From Venturia oleaginea (lineage: Eukaryota; Ascomycota; Dothideomycetes; Venturiales; Venturiaceae): a DNA stretch of 64,000 nucleotides. Of this stretch, positions 60,455 to 64,000 are shown in pieces. The DNA lies in NCBI GenBank assembly GCA_013176395.1, contig JABMLP010000008.1, forward strand, positions 1,240,001-1,304,000. The letters are read 5' to 3'. How positions within the stretch are numbered: position 1 is the first letter of the stretch; every line of letters begins with the position of its first letter. The position numbers were made by a program, and so were the translations under genes. The notes under the pieces are model-generated. The model did not search any database, was not told the DNA's origin, and was given only the letters and a program-made list of their open reading frames with translations.

Positions 60455-61639
60455 AATGAATGTGTAGAACAGCTAGAGTGCTGCGTACGTTCAATCCGTA
60501 AAAGAGCGTATTAGCCGTAGTAAAGGTGAGAATGGGGTCGATAATGACCAGCCATCCAATTGAAAGAATGAAAAGGTTATCCAAAGCGCTGCATGCTATT
60601 CTTTCTTCCAGACTACTAAATAACTGAGCCTCTGGTATGCAAAGCCACCTTCATAAGAAGTAATCCCATAGCGACGTGGTTCAATCGACCGCATGGATAT
60701 GCTAGAAGCGGGTGATACGTGCGCTGCAAGATGGTAGGTGCCCCTTGATACTGGACGGAAAGTTGTTAAATGTCATTCCGTCTTGTGCAATCAGTTAGCG
60801 CTCGACCCTTTCAAACTTGGATCCGTGTTGCACTACGTAAGATGAAGATCAAACACATATTATGTACATAGTATAGCCCTGTAACGGTCAATCTTGGCTT
60901 CCAAAGTTGTTAGGATTCCAGTGGCTGACATTCTAGAGACTCTTTTTGATTGGCTCGTAAGTGATCACTGGCCTCCAAAACATGCGCATTGAGTAGCATT
61001 AGCCGCATATAAATTGATTAACAGGTTTAACCGGCGGAGAAATATAGATTAATATTGGACGTTGCAGCGAATAATATGGCCAAACCGATCAGGTGTGCTG
61101 TTCGGTAGGAGCTGTTTTCCCGGCTCAGAATGTGGCATCCAATGGCGTGAATAACAGCAAGCTGTTATACTTCAATTGGATTGATGCCGCCTGTTAGTAC
61201 CCATAGATTGATTACCGAGTCATTTCCTTACCAATAACCCGGAAGATTTCATGCACGCTTTAACCATCGATTTGCGTGTGCACTACTCCGAAACCATAGC
61301 TCAGTCATATCCGTACCTAGCCTTCGACGTGCAGGGCGTTTGCGCATGCATCGATTCCTTCAAGACCCATTAGCAATTTATAATTTATGGTCGAACATCT
61401 GCAGGTCTAGTAAAGTCTCTTTGCCAGCCAAAATAGCGAAATCAGATGCTGGCGCTAAACAACTACAGGTGGCTGACAGTAGTTTTTGGGCTTGTTTATT
61501 GGTACCGATGACTCACTTTGATTGAAGGTGGAGAAAGAAGAGCTCCTGGAGACACGAACGATTAGCTGACGAGAACAAACAAGATCTTCGAAAATCTCGA
61601 ACAACCCATTTCTATGCTTTATTCTTAAACAACCCACTC
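60455..61639. other. Intergenic
   Basis: Promoter of the GH105 gene and 3' region of the aldolase gene. A small perfect palindrome ATAACAGCAAGCTGTTAT sits near 61150. No coding frame supported. Confidence 0.45.
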
Positions 61640-62618
61640 CTATGCCTTGTTCTGATAGAGCGGATTCACCTCTACCTCTTTCACCCACAGCAGCCACGGC
61701 TTGTCCTGAGTAGCTTCGTTCATTTTCTTACATCCCGCAGCCTGCGCGTCTGTCAATGGAGCAAGGTCAAAGTTGGGTTCCAAATTTAGACCTGAAGAAC
61801 CGAAGGCGGCTCGAAGTTCAATGGCGTGCTTTTCAGCATCAGCATTGACTTTCGTGTATACGGCACGGTCGACTGCAGTCTCAATATCAGGACCCCAAGT
61901 TGTGAAGCCGTGGCGACGCATCAAGACAATGGTGTTCTCGGGGATGGTCACATCTGAGCTGGTCGAGTTGGTGAAAGTCGATGCTAAGGCTTTGCCAAAA
62001 TAAGCATTGTTGACAAGCATGTCTTGCTGATTTGTAGAGTTGTATAGTTTGGCGATGTCGAAGACGGGTACATGGGTGCCTTTATCATGTCAGTCCATCA
62101 TTTTCGAGAATCAATTAACAAGCTGAGAGAAAAATGACGAACCTATGAATCCTCCCATATGGAAGACCGGGAAAAGCGGCACGCCGGAAATGGCATATGG
62201 AAGTACTGCCTCTGCATGGCTATGTATGACAGAATTTACGCCCGAGAAACGTCGCAGAACTTCGCCATGAATGAAGCGCTCCGAATAGCCTTTCCCAGCG
62301 TTTGAGTCAACAGGGGTGCTATTAGAGACGAAGTATTCGATGATATCTGATGGTGAGGAAACCAGACCAGGTGCAAGATATCCGCTCAAGAAGTATCTGA
62401 ATCTGGACATCAGACAATAGCTCAGTGTCTCCTCAATGGAGGATTACCAACGTCTCTGGGTTCGACGGATTTCGAACTGAAATATGGCCAAAGGCGTCAA
62501 CAACTTGCTGATTGTCGAGGATGTGGTTTGCCGTGATGAGGATTCGAACGATCTAGAGCAAATCAGTATCCTTGTGATTGTCAGAGCTGAATTCAATTAC
62601 CTCTGTCAAGTTCACCAT
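61640..62618 (-). CDS. Class II aldolase/adducin-domain protein
   Basis: Metal-dependent fold (PF00596) found in fuculose- and rhamnulose-1-phosphate aldolases, ribulose-phosphate epimerases and related sugar enzymes. Four exons: 62618-62601 (MVNLTE), 62552-62452, 62402-62143 and 62079-61640; 272 aa. Two introns use rare donors (GTTGGT, GTTCGT), but only these give continuous family text: DAFGHISVRNPSNPETFRYF LSGYLAPGLV and HMGGFIGTHVPVFDIAKLY. Putative zinc ligands: H100 and H102 in VIHSHAEAVLPYA, H183 in MRRHGFTTWG; E81 and E87 lie in ERFIHGEVLRRF. Upstream of the ATG the frame stays open for about 28 codons, so a longer N-terminus from a further exon is possible. The sugar substrate is unknown; the neighbouring GH105 gene on the same strand makes a role with pectin-derived sugars conceivable, which is inference only. 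Confidence 0.87.
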
Positions 62619-63366
62619 GTCGTCAAGTTTGCTGTTGCTCTGGGAGTGATTGTAAATTGAGTCAAAGACAGCGAATACTTTCCCCTCTTGAGTCTATACA
62701 TGGGGTACAGGCTATTTTATCGAGCCTTTGCTTGTGGATGTTGGAGCCAAAAGTCGGCTTTACGCCATACGTCTAGGCCTGCGCAGATCAATTGTCGATA
62801 GAGATGGACTAAAAGTCACCACCCAAAGAGAAGGACCGAAGTGGTACTCGTAGTCTCGTACGGTGTGGGTTGGGTGGGAAGCGGACATGTGCATTGATTG
62901 CCGGATGGCGCTGGCTGCGGGACGGATGAATGAATGGCTTTGATCACCATGACTTTTGATAGAGTACGGAGCGTCGGAGTAGAGTCTGAAAGAACTGAGG
63001 CGCTGATGGATATTGATGATTTGATATGGAGGAAGGAAATGTCTTATCGGAGATGAAAATGGGAGATTGCCGTGTCTTTGAGATGGATCTTCGCGTGCTT
63101 AGCGCGTGATTGAGAAGTGCAGTGTTTACAGACAATGCGTGCTCCCTCAGCAGCCAACAGTCAACAGTCAACAGTCAACAGTCAACACCAGAGACTCGGT
63201 CGACTCTCAAAACCACCGACACGGCTCCCTGCTGTGCTGTACTGGACACGACAATGAATTAGCCACAAACACTCTTTCCAGCCCGGGACACTTGCTATCA
63301 ATACCTTGCACCATCATCACCTTCGTTTTACCCCAGATTCCCCCATCTCGCCTAACCACACCGAGG
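62619..63366. promoter_or_regulatory. Divergent promoter region
   Basis: Lies between the minus-strand aldolase gene and the plus-strand gene starting at 63367. Contains a four-unit CAACAGT tandem repeat. An extra 5' exon of the aldolase gene could also lie here; I found no convincing one. Confidence 0.45.
63155..63182. repeat. 7-bp tandem repeat (CAACAGT)4
   Basis: Four perfect CAACAGT units followed by a partial unit, about 185 bp upstream of the start codon at 63367. Confidence 0.95.
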
Positions 63367-64000
63367 ATGGCAGATCAGTACGACATCTTCGATTCCTCTC
63401 CACAACGTCCCCTAAACATCTACAGCGGAGCTCTAGTCAACCACTCTGTGGACGCTCTCGTAAGCCAAGACGGCATCATCAATTCGAACCAGAAACGCGA
63501 GTTCCCGCCTTCGAGTCCCACTAGAAGCCTGACTCGCTCTCCTCACCACCACGATACCGGACACGGCTCGAAGCGCCATCGAACTGCCAATTGGCCTTTC
63601 TCCGACGATGAGAGTACTCCTCGAAAGAGCACATGTCCCCCAAAGAGCATCACACCAGGGAAGAATGGCTCGGCTTCACGGCGCCATGTCTCCACACCAG
63701 GTCGTCCGTCCAGATTTCTAGAGGCCTCCATGCATGATCGAGTTAGCAACAAACCGCCGAGTGCCTTCACAAGGCACTTCGACGCCCACGTGGATAATGC
63801 CTCCGTCGACCAACTGATGGACGACTACCACGAGGCAGAGAAGCCTCTTCCTGGTCGGCCTCTACCACGTCCATTTGACACTAGGTCGCCTACAAAGTCC
63901 CCGCAGCGAACACACCATCAGAACGTCTCCACTTGGAGCCGCTCTACCGGTGGTGATAATGATTCTGAACAGGAAGTTGCTACACCAACTGCCAAAGCGT
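63367..64000 (+). CDS. Unrecognised Ser/Pro/Arg-rich protein (partial, runs off window)
   Basis: Open from the ATG at 63367 (MADQYDIFDSSPQRPLNIYS) to the window edge, at least 211 codons without a stop. The sequence is hydrophilic, rich in Ser, Pro, Arg and His, with SP/TP sites (PPSSPTRSLTRSP, RSPTKSPQRT) that would suit cyclin-dependent kinase phosphorylation. Two less disordered pieces stand out: SRFLEASMHDRVSNKPPSAF and VDQLMDDYHEAEKPLPGRPL. They look like short conserved linear motifs in an otherwise disordered N-terminus, perhaps of a larger nuclear or cytoskeletal protein. I do not recognise the family. The long open frame and the clean start after a promoter region support a real gene. 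Confidence 0.7.
   Translation, partial: MADQYDIFDSSPQRPLNIYSGALVNHSVDALVSQDGIINSNQKREFPPSSPTRSLTRSPHHHDTGHGSKRHRTANWPFSDDESTPRKSTCPPKSITPGKNGSASRRHVSTPGRPSRFLEASMHDRVSNKPPSAFTRHFDAHVDNASVDQLMDDYHEAEKPLPGRPLPRPFDTRSPTKSPQRTHHQNVSTWSRSTGGDNDSEQEVATPTAKA

Noticed and set aside
54473..64000. Secondary-metabolite gene cluster around veA
   Set aside because: No polyketide synthase, peptide synthetase or terpene gene is present; the neighbours are carbohydrate genes.

Overview
The window is nuclear DNA of a filamentous ascomycete, most likely a dothideomycete. Evidence: short introns (about 45-100 nt) with GTAAGT/GTATGT-type donors and CTAAC/CTAAT branch sites, a one-exon velvet protein, fungal housekeeping genes in several exons, and Fot1/Pogo and hAT transposons. 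The class is an inference; no rRNA or marker gene is present.

Layout. (1) 1-27.6 kb, housekeeping: a Pho80-like cyclin (cut by the window edge), a lineage-specific protein, a conserved unknown protein, a Gid5/Vid28 armadillo subunit of the GID ubiquitin ligase, a four-exon QCR10 gene (respiratory complex III), a large coiled-coil protein divergent from RVB2, a secreted LicD-family protein with a 10-nt exon, a ubiquitin-like/WLM metalloprotease and the TAD3 subunit of the tRNA A34 deaminase. (2) 29.3-42.9 kb, accessory: two paralogous secreted proteins face each other across a transposon cluster (Pogo - hAT - Pogo). They carry a HH...H...HxH...M pattern reminiscent of copper type II monooxygenases. 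Beside the second lies a three-level nest: a Tc1/mariner-type MITE holding an internally deleted Pogo, itself holding a palindrome of two inverted LTR-like arms. (3) 43-54 kb, gene-poor: a BTB gene with one in-frame stop, MITEs, a small secreted-like peptide, coding relics and simple repeats. (4) 54.4-64 kb: veA, then two minus-strand genes of carbohydrate metabolism (GH105 unsaturated rhamnogalacturonyl hydrolase, class II aldolase/adducin protein) and the start of an unrecognised Ser/Pro-rich protein.

The most unusual signal is the set of three Pogo copies. Their catalytic and C-terminal coding parts are nearly identical, but their N-terminal DNA-binding regions and terminal repeats differ together. 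Also notable: the hAT transposase ends in a stop codon made by the adjacent Pogo insertion, and the nested elements can be unpicked exactly from their target-site duplications. Gene models were spliced by eye; exon limits are given in each entry. I found no recognisable tRNA, rRNA or CRISPR array.
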